Shown: positions 63,774 to 64,000 of the stretch, in pieces | How positions within the stretch are numbered: position 1 is the first letter of the stretch | Layout of the letters: the number at the start of each line of letters is the position of its first letter | Source: Vulcanimicrobiota bacterium | GTDB lineage: Bacteria; Vulcanimicrobiota; Vulcanimicrobiia; Vulcanimicrobiales; Vulcanimicrobiaceae | Reading direction: 5' to 3' | Assembly (NCBI GenBank): GCA_003168375.1 | Contig: PMSI01000001.1 | Location: forward strand, 1,178,001 to 1,242,000 | DNA: 64,000 nt | Notes under the pieces: generated by a model | Databases searched by the model: none | The model's input: only the letters and a program-made list of their open reading frames with translations | What the model was told of the DNA's origin: nothing | Position numbers and translations under genes: made by a program

Positions 63774-64000
63774 CTACGGTGGCGGGCTGGGGGCGTTTTC
63801 GAAGGCCGGTGCGCTGCGGCCCACGTCGAAAACGCGTTCGTCGCCGATCGCGTCCAAGAACCCGCGCACGACGAAGGTTCCGGTCGTGCGCAGGCCGAGC
63901 GCGCGCGAGAGGCGGATCGTGCCGGTCCCGTCGCGCAGGCGCGGCGTCCCGCCGTCGACGTACGGTTCGCCGGCGATGGTGATCACCGTGCCGGGCTTCG
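63774..64000 (-). CDS. Gene running off the window end, C-terminal part only
   Basis: About 75 codons are visible, open to the last base of the window, with the stop at 63774-63776. The residues show short beta-like strands (TVITIAGEPYVDGG, LRDGTGTIRLSRALGL, GTFVVRGFLD), reminiscent of an OB-fold or secreted beta domain, and a proline-rich ending. A GTG at 63986 lies in frame, but there is no ribosome-binding site and the homology-like pattern continues upstream of it. Not identifiable from this fragment. Confidence 0.5.
   Translation of the reverse strand, partial: KPGTVITIAGEPYVDGGTPRLRDGTGTIRLSRALGLRTTGTFVVRGFLDAIGDERVFDVGRSAPAFENAPSPPP

Noticed and set aside
1-64000. tRNA, rRNA, CRISPR arrays or known riboswitches
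   Set aside because: I looked for T-loop-like GGTTCGANNCC segments, regular spaced repeats and the usual leader hairpins and saw none that holds up.

Overview
The window is 64 kb of a high-G+C genome (a sampled core line, 2401-2460, is about 72% G+C) with very dense coding, many 1-4 bp ATGA/GTGA/TAGTG overlaps between genes and frequent GTG or TTG starts. A TonB-type outer-membrane receptor, lipobox lipoproteins, TRAP and peptide solute receptors and a LolD/MacB-type exporter point to a Gram-negative (diderm) bacterium. The gene mix would fit a Candidatus Eremiobacterota/Vulcanimicrobiota-like lineage, but this is an inference from style. There is no rRNA or tRNA here to settle it, and no CRISPR array.

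Layout. 1-4363: tail of an M56/BlaR1-type membrane protease and a very long TonB-dependent receptor. 4364-8829: ABC-F ATPase, a secreted paralogous protein, a branched-chain aminotransferase and a CPBP protease. 8826-12844: membrane protein, orphan tail of a MocR regulator, secreted protein, dienelactone hydrolase, LOG protein and a small monooxygenase. 12859-16763: an AT-richer island carrying an IetAS-like AAA ATPase plus subtilase pair, bounded by two copies of the 3' end of kamA. 16687-19669: lysine-degradation operon lrp-kdd-kamA. 19773-26026: two orphan solute receptors, a VOC protein, tandem metallophosphoesterases and a NYN-domain protein. 26203-31552: a beta-keto acid cleavage enzyme gene lodged between pntB and a diverged copy of the pntB tail, then pntB-pntAB-pntAA, an acyltransferase and a DUF4267 protein. 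31556-33819: NMT1-type receptor and FAD oxidoreductase. 33820-36162: accessory patch with a UDG-like protein, a small secreted protein and hicBA. 36196-41997: ring-hydroxylating dioxygenase, two membrane proteins, FAH hydrolase, gentisate-type dioxygenase and DUF5069, which together read as a salicylate/gentisate catabolic cluster. 41990-46889: PD-(D/E)XK-like nuclease with a zinc-ribbon partner, secreted proteins and an alpha-2-macroglobulin-like protein. 46889-49552: polA. 49642-50568: DUF433-type antitoxin with a truncated DUF5615-type toxin and a clear promoter/operator. 50589-55327: complete urease operon ureABCEFGD. 55412-58739: DUF192 protein, second copy of the 6209 family, ABC exporter. 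58832-64000: mutM, rpsA with an apparent ATT start codon, methyltransferase, DUF1003, coaE, membrane protein and a gene running off the end.

The most interesting signals: (1) accessory genes inserted exactly at the 3' ends of host genes, leaving duplicated gene tails behind (kamA with ietAS, pntB with the cleavage enzyme, and an orphan MocR tail); (2) rpsA initiating at ATT, as infC does, which suggests IF3-sensitive translation; (3) a short palindromic repeat family that occurs inside one coding sequence and supplies the start codon of another gene; (4) a toxin-antitoxin locus whose toxin is truncated and whose promoter implies a leaderless mRNA; (5) a coupled zinc-ribbon/nuclease pair of unknown role.
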